Positions 19,248 through 30,382 of a stretch of 64,000 nt of DNA are shown here, one piece after another. The stretch covers positions 1,092,001 to 1,156,000 of the forward strand of contig OZ025805.1 in assembly GCA_964019425.1 (NCBI GenBank), in the 5' to 3' direction. The DNA comes from Flectonema sp. DT1601. Lineage: Eukaryota > Euglenozoa > Diplonemea > Diplonemida > Diplonemidae. Position numbers and translations under genes: made by a program. The notes under the pieces were generated by a model. The model was not told the DNA's origin. It made no database searches and saw nothing but the letters and a program-made list of their open reading frames with translations. The first letter of the stretch is position 1. Each line of letters opens with the position of its first letter.

Positions 19248-21014
19248 TGAGGATGTGCAGAAACCCCCCCCCCAATTTTTACCAGGCTATCCCGTGGGCA
19301 CCTAACACCCAATCCGAGCCCACCACCCCACGAAAATAGTATCCAAAAAACTCAAATCCGGTACTGGGGCACCCTTTTACTGTCCACCAGTTTAAAAATT
19401 TCACTTTTTTGACTGTTTCTAGTAACATTTGCCTTGTAAGCTGTGTAGCACTGGTAGAAATTATGTTTGAAATTTTGCTTTTCTTGAAGGCCCAGATTTC
19501 CTGCGATTTAGATTCGAGTGTCAGCACAGATGTGATATTGCCAAAGTGTTGATCACATTCGGACTTGCCATGCCGACTAGGGAAAAAGTTAACCCAAGCT
19601 GATTAACCTATTTTACAGAACAGGCTGATGACGGTTGTGTTCTCAAGGTGCCTACCAGCATCAGCCCAATGGTGAATCATCTTATCATTCTCAGACATCA
19701 AGAAGAACTTATTCATAACCGGATACGTTACTATCGCATTCTGGTTGATGTGGGAGTAGGAAGTTGTTATGGCCACACTGAACCTCAGTTCCAAACTGCT
19801 CATGTAGTACACATCCAAGCAGACTATTTCCCCTGTTGATAGAAAGGGGAATTTGTCCCTTCTGTCATTAGAAGCCCTTTTCTTTATAATCCAGAGTCAT
19901 GATATAGTCACCAGGATGGATTAGATGTATCTTCTCAATACACCTGACATGTCTCTTATCTCCAATGTGAGAATCTATTTCAATAATTCCTCTCATTGTT
20001 GTTCGCTTCTCAGCTTCGGACTTTATGAGCGCCAGAAGGAAGTTACGATGATGTTGAAGGCCCCAGAGATCCACCCATTACGTCTGTCAACATCACAGAT
20101 ACATGTGGCGAATACTGAAGATGCCGGGCAGGCAAGCTTCTTTCATGGATTCTTGTCGATGAGACGGTAGTTGCACACATTCGTACAGCGTCGTAACTGC
20201 TGAAACTCAACTCCAGGTAGAGAACAGTACTGTGTGTATGAGATAGTGTCTTTTAGGGGAGTTATTATCGACTAGTTGATACGAGGTCATCATGTTTTCA
20301 ACAGTAACAGTAACTGCCTCTCTCCTTTTTTTGATACTTGGAGGAGTTTTATATTATGGTACCACTAGTGGTTACCAGTTCTTATTGAACCTGATTTTTC
20401 ATGTCAGGTGTTACAACTGACAGGCAACCACTGACTCCACCTTCTTGTCCCTATTCTTCCACAATTCCTTTCCTACTACTATCCCAGTCTTATTCACTTC
20501 TGCTATCCTCAGCCACTGGAACATAGAGCTTGTAGCAGCGTCCTCAAGCGGCTATAGATTCTAGAAAAACTCCAGTAATCCTGAGGGTGTACTTATTGTG
20601 AACAGCATGCTCACATTGCTCAATCATCACTGCCAGCAAGGGTGACTCAGAATCACCACCCGATATCGTACTCTGCAGTTCTCACGGGATCTATGATTCT
20701 CCTGTCTCATCACTTCTCCTGTTCCTATCATTCCAGTCTTCATAGGAACCCAGGGTGTAAACAAATTTCTGCAATGTAGCTGCTAAGCTGGTTTTTGAGT
20801 ATTTTGAGGGCAACTAACAGAGACACAAGGCAAAAGTACCAGAAACAGTCAAAAAATATAGAATTTTGAAACTGGTGAGCAGTTAGAGGATGCCCCAGTA
20901 CCGGATTTGAGTTTTTTGGATAGTATTTTTGTGGGGTGGTGAGCTCGGATTGGGTATTAGGTGCCCACAGAATAGCCTGGTAAAAATTGGGGGGGGGGTT
21001 TCTGCACCGCCTCC
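19248..21014 (-). mobile_element. decayed DNA transposon with about 190-bp terminal inverted repeats
   Basis: The left end (19248-19437) and the reverse complement of the right end (20825-21014) match over about 190 bp: TGCAGAAACCC(C)n AATTTTTACCAGGCTAT, then GGGCACCTAA, CCCAATCCGAG and ACTCAAATCCGGTACTGGGG. The inner part (TTTTTTGACTGTTTCT) matches more weakly. Each end abuts TA (19246-19247 and 21015-21016), so a TA target-site duplication is likely. The 1.4-kb interior has only short open pieces, mostly on the minus strand (for example 19603-19818 and 19868-20074), broken by several stops; no intact transposase. The superfamily cannot be fixed by eye; Tc1/mariner-type TA targeting is one option. 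Arms differ at perhaps one base in ten, so it is not very recent. Confidence 0.8.
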
Positions 21015-21093
21015 TATTATTAATAAAAAAAAGGAAGTAATATTTTTTTAATCAGCATCTTCGGCTGAGTACTCCCATCTTTTTTTTCGCCAA

Positions 21094-21131
<38 letters not shown>

Positions 21132-21866
21132 GATTTTAGTAAACAGAGAGTAAAAAGATGTAACTCTTTCCTTTTCAATGCTGAAAATAGCAGGCCGGCA
21201 TCTTCTTGCTGAGTTAGGTTGGCATCTGTGATCAAACATCGTTTCTAAATTTTCTGTTTTTTCACTCTCATGGAATGAGCATTTTGATGGTACGTTTACC
21301 TCGCAATCGGTTTGCGGAGTGTGAGTGTTGAGTGAGTTCACAGAACGACAATAAAAAGAAATTTTGTCTTAAAATAATTCTAAGACATGCACGCGCCATG
21401 TAGCATTGCTTAAGGGCTTGCTTCTTTAAGATGAGCGAAAAAAAAAAAAAAAAATAGAAAAAAAGAATAAAAAACGGGACAAGAGAAAAATAAACAACAG
21501 AAAAAAGAAAGCAAGGCAGATCACATACCGAAGTTTATTATTTTTTTTATATTTCCATTACAATTGACATTTGCTGTCTTTTATTTAATCTCACGCCGAA
21601 ATCTACTGAAGGAAAGCGTCAAGGCTCCTCGAGGTGATTACTTGTCTCTATTTTTCTTAGGGCAATTTTTTATTTGAAAAAAGTTTCAAAAAAAAAATAG
21701 TATCCTTACTGTGTTTTTTACATTTTACAGGTTGGTTTTTTAAATTAAAAAATAATGCAAACGATTATTGTTTATTTGGTTCAAACAATCACAAAGTGTC
21801 ACACACTCGTAGTTCACTGTATCCTTAGCAGATGTTAATTTATTCATCTCTCAGTACTTTTAAAAT
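21015..21866. other. non-coding gap after the transposon
   Basis: Poly-T near 21097, poly-A near 21440, and AT-rich leader DNA. A minus-strand frame (21341-21048) of about 97 codons runs into a poly-Lys stretch encoded by the homopolymer and is not convincing. A TCTCAG acceptor-like site ends near 21854, before the next ATG. Confidence 0.45.
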
Positions 21867-22391
21867 ATGAATGATAAAGAGTTGACAGCTTTGGGAAAAG
21901 AAATTCATCAAAACAGTGAAATAGATGAAATCGACGACGGTGTTTACGTTGGTACAGTAAGGTCAGCGTTACCAACACAACTAAAGAAATGTGGAATAAC
22001 GAGAGTAGTTAATTGTTTTGATGGCCTCAACAGATACAAAAGACACCAATCAATAGAAGTTTTAAACTTCTCAATTTCTAATGCATTGGAGAACTCTGGA
22101 GGATCAAATGCTAATAGTGAGTCGGTGTTGAGGGCATTCAAACCTTTTATAGAATTCGTTTCAAGATCGAGACTAGAAGGTCATCAAGTCCTAATTCATT
22201 GTTATTCAGGTTCACACAGGGCTGGAGCAGCAATACTTGCTTGGATTCTTTATAAGAATCAAACCAGTCTGTCAGAGACTCTAACATATGTACAAAGTAA
22301 AAGATCTGGAATCGAACTTGTTGGTAACTTCGAAAGGTTATTGATTGCATTTGAGGAAGGAGTTCGTAACGTAGAATCCACTACAGCTTAA
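21867..22391 (+). CDS. dual-specificity protein phosphatase, 174 aa
   Basis: A compact DSP-type phosphatase. The active-site loop is HCYSGSHRAG (residues 111-120), giving the CX5R signature with Cys112 and Arg118. The N-terminal EIDDGVYVGTVRSAL is the usual first strand and turn of DSP folds, and FERLLIAFEEGV is a C-terminal helix. Length (174) is typical of atypical DSPs with no extra domain. The general-acid Asp normally about 30 residues before the Cys is not obvious: the loop reads NFSISNALENSGG, so activity may be low or the acid may come from elsewhere. Substrate unknown. Single exon; ATG 13 nt after a TCTCAG acceptor-like site. Confidence 0.85.
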   Translation: MNDKELTALGKEIHQNSEIDEIDDGVYVGTVRSALPTQLKKCGITRVVNCFDGLNRYKRHQSIEVLNFSISNALENSGGSNANSESVLRAFKPFIEFVSRSRLEGHQVLIHCYSGSHRAGAAILAWILYKNQTSLSETLTYVQSKRSGIELVGNFERLLIAFEEGVRNVESTTA

Positions 22392-22531
22392 CTCTTTTTT
22401 CCCCCCCGTTCTTCATTTTTTAATGCGTGTGGCTTCTTTTTTGCCATCTGATGGTTCAAATAACATTGTCGGACTCTTCCCATCAAATGTGTGTTTTTAG
22501 TTTTGTTTTTGCTTATTACTTGCGAGATAAA

Positions 22532-22562
<31 letters not shown>

Positions 22563-23695
22563 GTAGTTCTTTTTTTTTTACCTCTCGAGAGGTAAGTCTG
22601 TCTTCGGGTGTCTGTCAAACCTTTCCTGTTGGTCTTCTGCTAGTAATAACCAACCTACAGTCTACTCTTAGGCTCTTCTTTGTAGGTCAAGCAACCCGTC
22701 CCAACAGTACTCGTTCTGTTGGTATCTTACGTTTAGAGAATTGTGTTACGTAGTAAAAGAGTAAATCAGGTGGTTTTTTTTTTTTCGGTCCGAAGAAAAA
22801 AATCTTTTTTAAATTTTAGCCTGAAACCCAACCATTGTTTCCTTACGATTTATTGATTGCCATTTATAGAAGTTGTACTTTTAGGGAATTTATTTATTTT
22901 TGGTTGAGTTTACCGAATCGAATTTTCTGTGCTATCGTCTTGCCTCTGTTTTTCTTTTCAATGACTGTATCCTTGATAGATGGTTCTATTATAATTATCG
23001 TCATGATGATACGGTACTATTTTATTTTATGATATCAAGCAATCATACAACCCTTAGTCACTGTATTTAAAACTAATGTTAAATTATCTTTATGTTTTTA
23101 TGATACAACACAGTTGTAATTTTTACAAAATCGAACATACATCCCCCCGCGAGTTTTGACTGTCATACTTCTACACCACACTGATGATGAGAGAATAAAT
23201 AATTACTCTCGAAACCTAAATAGTTACTTTTAAAAGGCTAAGTTAAGGTCATCATCATAGTTCACTGTGTCCTTAAACGAGATTGTTAAATTATCGTTTT
23301 TATGTTAAATGCGATGCAAAAAATAGTTGTATTTTACAAATTCAAGCAATCATGCCCTCTCCGCGAGTCTTTCCCAGGTCTCAATAGCTGACTGACTTCT
23401 GATGATGCTTATGTGAACAGTTAGTAGTTTTTGATTAGTAGCTTTTTTATTTTAAAATTGAATCTTAATCTTCTATCATCTTTTTTCAGTTTTTAACTTT
23501 ATATACTTATTTTTAGTATTGTAAAGTTTATTATTATTTCTTCATTGTCAAAACTGTCACTCCCCCCTTTTTATCTAATGTTAAAATTATAGTTATATTG
23601 TTTATGATGCAATACATTTGTATTTTACGTACAAACTCGAACAGTTAATCCCCCTTTTTCATTGAAATATCGTGTCAGAGGGTTATACTTATTTT

Positions 23696-23728
<33 letters not shown>

Positions 23729-24595
23729 CCCCCATCTTTTTTTTGCGACAACATGTTTTGAGAAAAAAAGCGATGCGTCACTCCCACGGAACCCTTCCTG
23801 GTTGAGTTTCAACAGCTATTTGATTTACCATGAGTGTAAGTATGTTTTTTGTAATTCTTATGATCTTTTTTTTTTTTTTTTTTTTTTTTCCCGGGTGTTG
23901 ACCAACGTTTTATTAATGTTTTTTTATTTATTTTATTTATTTATTAAAAAAAACAAGATTAAGAGTCACATGTCAGTGATTGATCACTATGATTGTGACG
24001 TTCAAATAGAATTCAGTAGTCGTCTGTGTTGGTGGTGAAGGAGGCGCTGAACTTTGAAACTGAAAGGCACTAAGCAACTCTTTCCTGTTTCAGGTTCTTT
24101 TATTTATATTTATTTGGTGACTCTCCTCCTCGTGTTTTCTTTCAAGTGATTCTAATCAACGCGTTAAATAATAACTTGGTGAATTCTGCTCACTTACTGC
24201 TGTATTTATTTTCATTTTAATATGTTGAAGTGCTTGTCATATTTTCTAACTCACAAAGAACTTCGAGTCCCAAAAACTGTTTTTAGAGCAAAAAAATAAT
24301 TGTTGCCGACCCGAGCTCACTTCTGCGACAGACTTTAAGTTCTCTCCTGTTTGAATACCACAATAGAACTCTTTTTGTTTGTTGCACGAAACTGTAGTTA
24401 GATTGCCCTCTATGGCTGGGTCAGTTTTGGATTCTTTAAAATTGAAAATACCTTTAAAATGATTAAAACTCATGTGTTTTTGGGTTGGTTTTCCTTGACA
24501 AGGTAGCAATTTTACGTTCAATAAATAATTTGTATTACTAATCGCTCAACAGGCGATACCAAAATGAATGGTTACCTGAGTTAGTAAATTAAGAG
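22392..24595. other. non-coding gap with repeat cluster
   Basis: Poly-T runs near 22533, 23700 and 23865 flank a cluster of the dispersed repeat also found at 3011-3170. Open frames here are short and Phe-rich. A minus-strand frame (ATG at 24473, stop at 24246, 75 codons) lacks homopolymers but has no recognisable features. The leader of the next gene carries a short upstream frame (ATG 24564). Confidence 0.45.
23041..23660. repeat. cluster of dispersed repeat copies B to D
   Basis: Copy B (23055-23141) is identical to 3066-3152. It is followed by a CCCCCCGCGAG tract, then TTACTCTCGAAACCTAAATAG (about 23207), a second diverged unit to about 23345 ending in GCAATCATGCCC, and a third, more diverged unit (about 23575-23660) ending in CCCCC. 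The units sit head-to-tail with a period of about 190-300 bp. All point the same way. Confidence 0.7.
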
Positions 24596-27187
24596 ATGCA
24601 GGAATGGAAGCAGGTTTTCGGTTTTCTGAGAAATGTAAAAACTGGTTCTAATGTAGTAAACAAAAGTTGGACACCCGACAGACTGTTAGTGGCATCGATG
24701 ACACTTAAAAGTAGATGTGAAGGCTTGCAAACCAATACTCACTCATCAAAACCAAAAGAATTAGTGAAAATATACGATGATTGTGAAAAAATATATTTAA
24801 TACTTCAAGGTAGGCACATTCCGTTGAGACATTCGGTGAGGAGGAAATGTATTCGACAGCAGAGTAATCGAAACAAGCAACTCATCAACATTGATTCGTT
24901 AGCTTTAGGGAATGAGATGTATACATTGCTACCTGCATTTGAGATGGCGTGTATGGCTAATCGAAAGTACGGTACTCGCTCTCCAATATTATATCAAAAT
25001 AATGGACTCGCCATGCTCTTACAAGTTGTATTATATTATTGGACAGTTATACCAAAACATCATAATTTATATAACGCCATAACAAACTTGTTGTTGTATG
25101 CAACGGCGAGATCGTCGGCAAACAAGCGACCCGACATGGAGATTGCTTTTCAACATAGCAGTGTGATTCTTGAACCTAGCAGGGAAGTTATTGTTTGTTA
25201 CGCTCTCTCAGTGTGTATGGCATTGTCTCATGAGTTTAGACCTGATACGAAGAATATTTATAAAAATAGAATTTCAGAATTGATAAAAAATGTTTTAAAA
25301 ATTGAAATTAACGTCTCAAAGCAAATAAACTCAAACCCGGTAACTCGATTCCTTTTCTCTGCTGCATTCCGACTAGTGGGAATGAGTGACTTACCATCAA
25401 GTGAAACTAAACTGATAATGAGCGTAGGTGATAACCAAGAATTACGATTTGTTGTTTGTGATCAAAAAACTGAATTTCAAAATGTCACTCTTCTATTACA
25501 CTTTGTTAAAACAATAATTCAAAGTTGCCCGAGTAAATTAACAACCTTAGGACCTGTATTCAGCTATGCAATAGACCTTCTACAGCAACCATTGGATTCA
25601 AACTTAAGATCAGTCACTACCCCCCTCCTGTTGGCATTATTAGGAGCGGTAAAGATAAATACAATAAAAAAGATATCCGTGTTCTGTGATTTCTTTGAAA
25701 GAAGTTTCACAATCATTCACAAAGACACTCTATGGGCTATGAGATACATGTTTCTTAACTACAGTTCCATAGCTGTTCCTGTAAAGAGTAAAACATCTAT
25801 TCTAAAAGGTTGCATTAGGATTTTACATTCATACGATCGCAGTATGAATAAAGGAAATATTTCAGGTGAAAACGAGGCTGCTAAATGTTCTGATTTGTCT
25901 TTATTACTACAGATCTTCTTACAGTTGGTGTGTTACGCTCCTATAACACCAGACTTATCGAGTGCTGATACTGGTATGCTTCGGTCGTTTATCAAGAAGT
26001 TACCTCCAGGGTTTCTTAATAATATCGTAACAGGGACTGAGAATCCTTACACTACTAGTTTTCGAGTACAATTAGCTCATGGGATTGATCTGTTGGAGGG
26101 TCGTGGTAGTTGTATACAGCCGGAAGAGTGGCACAAGAATTCATCTTTTTCAGTTTTTAAAGTTAAGCTGCAGTCATTCAACTGTTTCAGTAGAGGTTTG
26201 TGGAAACTCCTCGACGGTTCCTGGACCGGAACTATAGTCTACAGCGAAGGAGTTGTTTATGAGTTACGGTTACTTGGATCATGGTGTGTTTATCACAAAC
26301 ATGATAAAAACACGTACCCTGTTCAAGCTGCGGTAAGTTGTGCTATAGTGAAGCTACTAAAACTATCGTACACAACAGAACCAAAAACTGTTATTGATAC
26401 TTTGTGTTCTCTCTTGAATGCGATGGAATCTTGGGAATATGTTCCAGCTGAAGACCTTGTATTTCTGATTTTCATTGCACTGAAGAGAACTAATGTAAGT
26501 AACCCAGTTGTTAATTGTGATCTTGTGAGGGAATCACATAGAGCAATGGGAAACAGATCTTTATTATCATTTTCAAATGGTGATCCTCGAGATGTCATCT
26601 CCATAATAAATATTTTATCTGCAGAAGTACATTTCATCAAAGCAATCCCACTGTTTGCGTTGTTGTCGATTATTTCTTGTAAGTTATTAAATAAAACATC
26701 CTACGAGCATATGAAACAGCTAATTCAAAGCATGAGAAGATTTCTTATCAGAGGCAGACACAGAAATGAATCATCTGACGAATTCGAAAATAACATTCTA
26801 CCGGAACTCGAAGACGCACTAATTGAGATACCGTGGCCGAAATCACCTCCTCTTCTTATTGAGATTTTTAGCTTGTTTATGCATGCTGAGCATGATTTAC
26901 ATTTTCGTGGTTGTACATCTCATCTTTCTGAACGTCTTCATCGTGAAATTTTTAATCCAAATTTTATAAGTGAGTTTCCACAAAGTCATTTTAACAACTG
27001 CATTAGATACATTTCATCTAAATACTACTATTCTGATGGAACCATTCAACATGATCCGATCAATGCTTTGATTGATGCCGTGGCTGATTCTCAATCATCA
27101 TACGAAACCAATTCTTGGAAAGACATCGAAACTGACATTAAAAACAAAACTGAAGACCATTTCCATGAATTACTAACAACTCTGTAG
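24596..27187 (+). CDS. large orphan protein, alpha-helical, 863 aa
   Basis: A single long open exon with no internal low complexity and normal amino-acid composition, so surely coding. The protein is rich in Leu/Ile/Cys helices, many ending in short turns, and looks like an alpha-solenoid of HEAT, ARM or organellar OPR/RAP-like type; for example residues about 330-420 contain LTTLGPVFSYAIDLLQQPLD and TTPLLLALLGAVKINTIKK. I recognise no family and see no catalytic motif, signal peptide or membrane segment. If it is OPR-like it would bind organellar RNA, which is a guess. A CTCAACAG acceptor-like site ends at 24552; an upstream ATG at 24564 opens a six-codon frame before the main ATG. Confidence 0.75.
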   Translation: MQEWKQVFGFLRNVKTGSNVVNKSWTPDRLLVASMTLKSRCEGLQTNTHSSKPKELVKIYDDCEKIYLILQGRHIPLRHSVRRKCIRQQSNRNKQLINIDSLALGNEMYTLLPAFEMACMANRKYGTRSPILYQNNGLAMLLQVVLYYWTVIPKHHNLYNAITNLLLYATARSSANKRPDMEIAFQHSSVILEPSREVIVCYALSVCMALSHEFRPDTKNIYKNRISELIKNVLKIEINVSKQINSNPVTRFLFSAAFRLVGMSDLPSSETKLIMSVGDNQELRFVVCDQKTEFQNVTLLLHFVKTIIQSCPSKLTTLGPVFSYAIDLLQQPLDSNLRSVTTPLLLALLGAVKINTIKKISVFCDFFERSFTIIHKDTLWAMRYMFLNYSSIAVPVKSKTSILKGCIRILHSYDRSMNKGNISGENEAAKCSDLSLLLQIFLQLVCYAPITPDLSSADTGMLRSFIKKLPPGFLNNIVTGTENPYTTSFRVQLAHGIDLLEGRGSCIQPEEWHKNSSFSVFKVKLQSFNCFSRGLWKLLDGSWTGTIVYSEGVVYELRLLGSWCVYHKHDKNTYPVQAAVSCAIVKLLKLSYTTEPKTVIDTLCSLLNAMESWEYVPAEDLVFLIFIALKRTNVSNPVVNCDLVRESHRAMGNRSLLSFSNGDPRDVISIINILSAEVHFIKAIPLFALLSIISCKLLNKTSYEHMKQLIQSMRRFLIRGRHRNESSDEFENNILPELEDALIEIPWPKSPPLLIEIFSLFMHAEHDLHFRGCTSHLSERLHREIFNPNFISEFPQSHFNNCIRYISSKYYYSDGTIQHDPINALIDAVADSQSSYETNSWKDIETDIKNKTEDHFHELLTTL

Positions 27188-27367
27188 ATCAATTTATCCA
27201 AAAAACGAGAAACCGCACGTTGTGCGAAATCTCTCTTTGTAGGGGTTAATTCCTTCATTGATTATTCCATTGTTATAAATAACACTTATGACTCCCAGGT
27301 GAATAGAATATGTTAAGAATGACTAATCGTATTTTATAATATAATTCTACAGTAATGTTATACAAGC

Positions 27368-28639
27368 ATGGGTCGTGACACACATTTTAATATGTCGATA
27401 CCAACACTGCTGGTGATGATAATCATGTTGGAGAGTTGCACAGCAAAAGTCTGTGAAACTACTGCCTCGGATAGAATGAGAGAAGTGCAGTTAATATTTC
27501 AAAGAACTACTCACACGGATATTGACATTGGATTTGGTACCCACGTTGCTATACAATGTATCGAATATGATAAAATACAAACATCAGTTAACTACTGCAA
27601 TGATTTACTTAATATCAAACTATGCGACGGGACCAAATGCTATTTCGTTCCAACCGGATTCACAGGAGTGTCTCGCCAATCGACAGAACCACTCAGATGG
27701 TTTATAAGAGCGAGTGCTGAACATATGCAAGCGCAGTGTTTACCTCTTCATTATCGGGTGTGTTTTGTATCTCTCTAAAGGCATAGTTTGTAATCAAAAT
27801 AAAATAATTTAAAAAACAAACAGATTAACATCGTATCTTCTGTTGAGGACAAATCAGAAGCTCCTGACAGCAGCGTGACACTGATGATTGTATTCTCAAT
27901 TATTGTCGGAATCGTATTGTGTGTTTGTATTTGGGTGATGTGTTGTAAATTAAAAAGAAAGATTCAGAGTAAAAAAACAACTGATAGCTTACAATCTGTT
28001 CAAATACCAATATTTGAGAAATCACCCTTAACCAAGTCAGGAGTGTACTCAGTTAGGTTAACTAGCAACGTTAGTGATGTTGATTTTACTGATGGTCTGT
28101 TTACAATTAGCAGTGAACGTATTTATTGTTTAAAACCTGATTCTGGATGTGAATCCGTGATCTCTGATCTTTGGTGTGATCCTTGCTTAGTGACACTTCG
28201 ATTTATGCATCACACTACCAAGGATAAATCATCTCTTAGAGTTGACGATTACTCCCTCAGAGTTATAACAAACACCAGATTAGATGGAATTTTAAGGCGT
28301 TGGGAAAACGGTCAAGAGACGACACACGATGTAGTTTTTGAGAAGGAAACTGAAAGTTCAAAACGTAGGTCGTCTTCAAGTGAGGTATCAAAAGAATCTT
28401 TAAAAGCGGCGAGTAAACAAATTAATAATTCGATTCAAAGTAGACGTCGATCGTCTAAATCAGAACAACATTCGACTGTCGACAATTTTAATGAACTTTT
28501 AAAATCACCTGTTCTGGACACCGAGCTGCTCGGAGATTCACAAAACAGGTCTTCTTCACTCTCTTCAGTCCCAATAAGATCAACGAGTCTGAAGTCTCTT
28601 CCTGAGGATGGCGGCAATCCATTGAACTCAACGAAGTGA
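27368..28639 (+). CDS. type I single-pass membrane protein of unknown family, two exons, 401 aa
   Basis: Exons 27368-27757 and 27824-28639, joined across a 66-nt intron (GTGTGT...AACAG) at phase 0. The N terminus contains a hydrophobic signal peptide (MSIPTLLVMIIMLESCTA after an eight-residue extension). The ectodomain is only about 125 residues, with about seven Cys. One transmembrane segment (VTLMIVFSIIVGIVLCVCIW) is followed by Cys and Lys/Arg residues, then a cytosolic domain of about 230 residues whose second half is Ser-rich and basic (SKRRSSSSEVSKES, SRRRSSKSEQ), a likely phosphorylation target. An upstream ATG at 27355, just after the CTACAG acceptor-like site, opens a seven-codon frame overlapping the start, so translation may begin at the in-frame ATG at 27392. 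No family recognised. Confidence 0.75.
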
Positions 28640-29562
28640 TTAATCACTATTACTGTCCTCGTCATCTGTGGTGATTTGATATCTGTTTGTTTGTTTCTCT
28701 CTTTTTTTTTAAAATATTTAATGCCTCATGATTTCTATCTCGAGGTACTGCTGCGCTGTTTTTGTTGCCCTATTTTATTAATTAATCCTTGGCTGGACCA
28801 TCGAAGTCGCTGTAATGTAATTGTTTGGTTGTTGCGGTTTCTGTTTTGTTATGATTGCTTTTCCCCTCTTTTTTTTTTTAAAAAGTTTTTTTTTTTCTTA
28901 CACCGAATACCTTCTTGTAGCTCTCATAGTTCAGTTGGGTTACTTTTGGTATTTTTGGTTTCTCATTGAAGGAAGCTCTCTCCCTTGCCTTATTGGGCAG
29001 CATGAAAATTTTCTTTCAGTTGGCTGCGGCTCCGATTTAAAGGCGATTGTTGTGAAAAGAAAAAAAATCAAGTTGGGGGAAGTATTTGCTCGTAGTTCAC
29101 AGAAATTACTTTGATTGGTTTAATATTTTTGAGTTCTCACTCACCGAGTTGTTGCAGAACCACTTCTCTCCTATTTTAAGATAAGAGGGGCGGTCTCATT
29201 TTTTTTCGCTTCACTTTTCTGAGGAAGCTTAACTCGAGTCATTATTGTTTTTCTAAATTGTTTTTTTTTTTTTGTATTCTCTCGTTCCCAGCCTTTGACC
29301 CCCCCCATCGTAAGCTGTTGTACTTTCTCTTTAAAGTTTTAACCTTTGACAGTTGTCTTGTAGTCCATTGTCGTCTCTCTCATGAGTATGGGATATTATT
29401 TATTTAGACTCATCAGATTACATTAAGAATGTAAAGCCTAGGTTACCTGAAGGTGTCTTACGGTGTATAAAAGATTAAGTAAAATGATACCCTTCGCTTG
29501 TGTTATTTTTATATAAACTTTATTTTTTTTCAATCAGTAAAGTAAACAAGTCTTAACAAGCA
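28640..29562. other. non-coding gap
   Basis: AT-rich, with T runs near 28870 and 29260 and a C run near 29300. Overlapping Phe/Leu-rich frames at 28676-29114 look like artefacts of pyrimidine-rich DNA. An AATCAG acceptor-like site preceded by poly-T ends near 29537, before the next ATG. Confidence 0.45.
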
Positions 29563-30270
29563 ATGAAGCGCCTCATAAGAACGCACTCTGCTATGCTGCA
29601 TAAACTGCAGAGGAGGAGATTTGATTTTCCGTTGGGAGGTCTTCCGAAAGTGTTCGAAGATAAGAACATACAAAAAGACGCTGCGGCATACGTTGAAGGA
29701 TTTGAATATGAAAAAATAGAAAGGAAAGCTGAGGATTTCAGATTCATAAAACCAAAAGATTGGGTCATTGAAGAAACTCACTCCAATGGAACTCATGGAG
29801 AAGTCATCACTAGTTGGAACTGTCGTCCAGAACGAACTCGAGATCAACAAGGTAGACAAGGAATGGGACGAATGATGTCAACTGCGTTTGTTATTATAAG
29901 TTTTAAACCTCCTCCAACTTATGAACAACTTCTTATAAAACAACCTCATCGGGTTGTGTTTAGACATTGGATGGATAATTGTCATAAATCACTTATCGCT
30001 GAAGAGTATAGTGAGTTAGACGTCACCTACGGATATCCCTGCACTCCTTATGCTGATGATGCTGGTGGATCATACGCCTGGAGTACTGGAATGTTTCGTA
30101 AAACTATTAAAATGGTTCAGTATTGGAGATTTATTGTTCATCCAGACTACGATAGAATATTTCTCATCAGCTATCAGACTACTCCCGATGTCTTAGGAGA
30201 CCATCTCGCTCAGAGATGGTTTGGAATGAATTTAATTGAGAAAGTTGAGACTGGACCGTTCATCTTCTAG
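29563..30270 (+). CDS. orphan, probably mitochondrial, 235 aa
   Basis: The first 20 residues (MKRLIRTHSAMLHKLQRRRF) are basic, amphipathic and free of acids, like a mitochondrial presequence. The mature part has FDFPLGGLPKVF and a beta-rich core (AFVIISFKPPPTYEQLLIK, YWRFIVHPDYDRIFLISYQT) that is faintly like Mog1/PsbP-type folds; I would not rely on that. Single exon, no membrane segment. The next gene starts only 112 bp downstream, so the two are tightly packed. Family not recognised. Confidence 0.7.
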   Translation: MKRLIRTHSAMLHKLQRRRFDFPLGGLPKVFEDKNIQKDAAAYVEGFEYEKIERKAEDFRFIKPKDWVIEETHSNGTHGEVITSWNCRPERTRDQQGRQGMGRMMSTAFVIISFKPPPTYEQLLIKQPHRVVFRHWMDNCHKSLIAEEYSELDVTYGYPCTPYADDAGGSYAWSTGMFRKTIKMVQYWRFIVHPDYDRIFLISYQTTPDVLGDHLAQRWFGMNLIEKVETGPFIF

Positions 30271-30382
30271 AAATGTTCAACAACATAACTAATAATGTTG
30301 TTAGGTTAGTTAAAGTACTATTTTTTGACTTTTATTGGTAACTCCATTTTTTTTTTTTATCTTTTCAAAGACACACCACAAT

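Noticed and set aside
21048-21341. Minus-strand frame of about 97 codons right of the transposon
   Set aside because: Begins at a non-ATG codon and its C-terminal third is poly-Lys from a homopolymer.
22427-22753. Plus-strand frame of 108 codons
   Set aside because: Middle is a poly-Phe stretch from a T run; the end looks better but lacks a start or splice context.
24246-24473. Minus-strand 75-codon frame between the repeat cluster and the large orphan gene
   Set aside because: Free of homopolymers but no recognisable feature, only a weak CAAG acceptor, and no conserved-looking segment; chance cannot be excluded.
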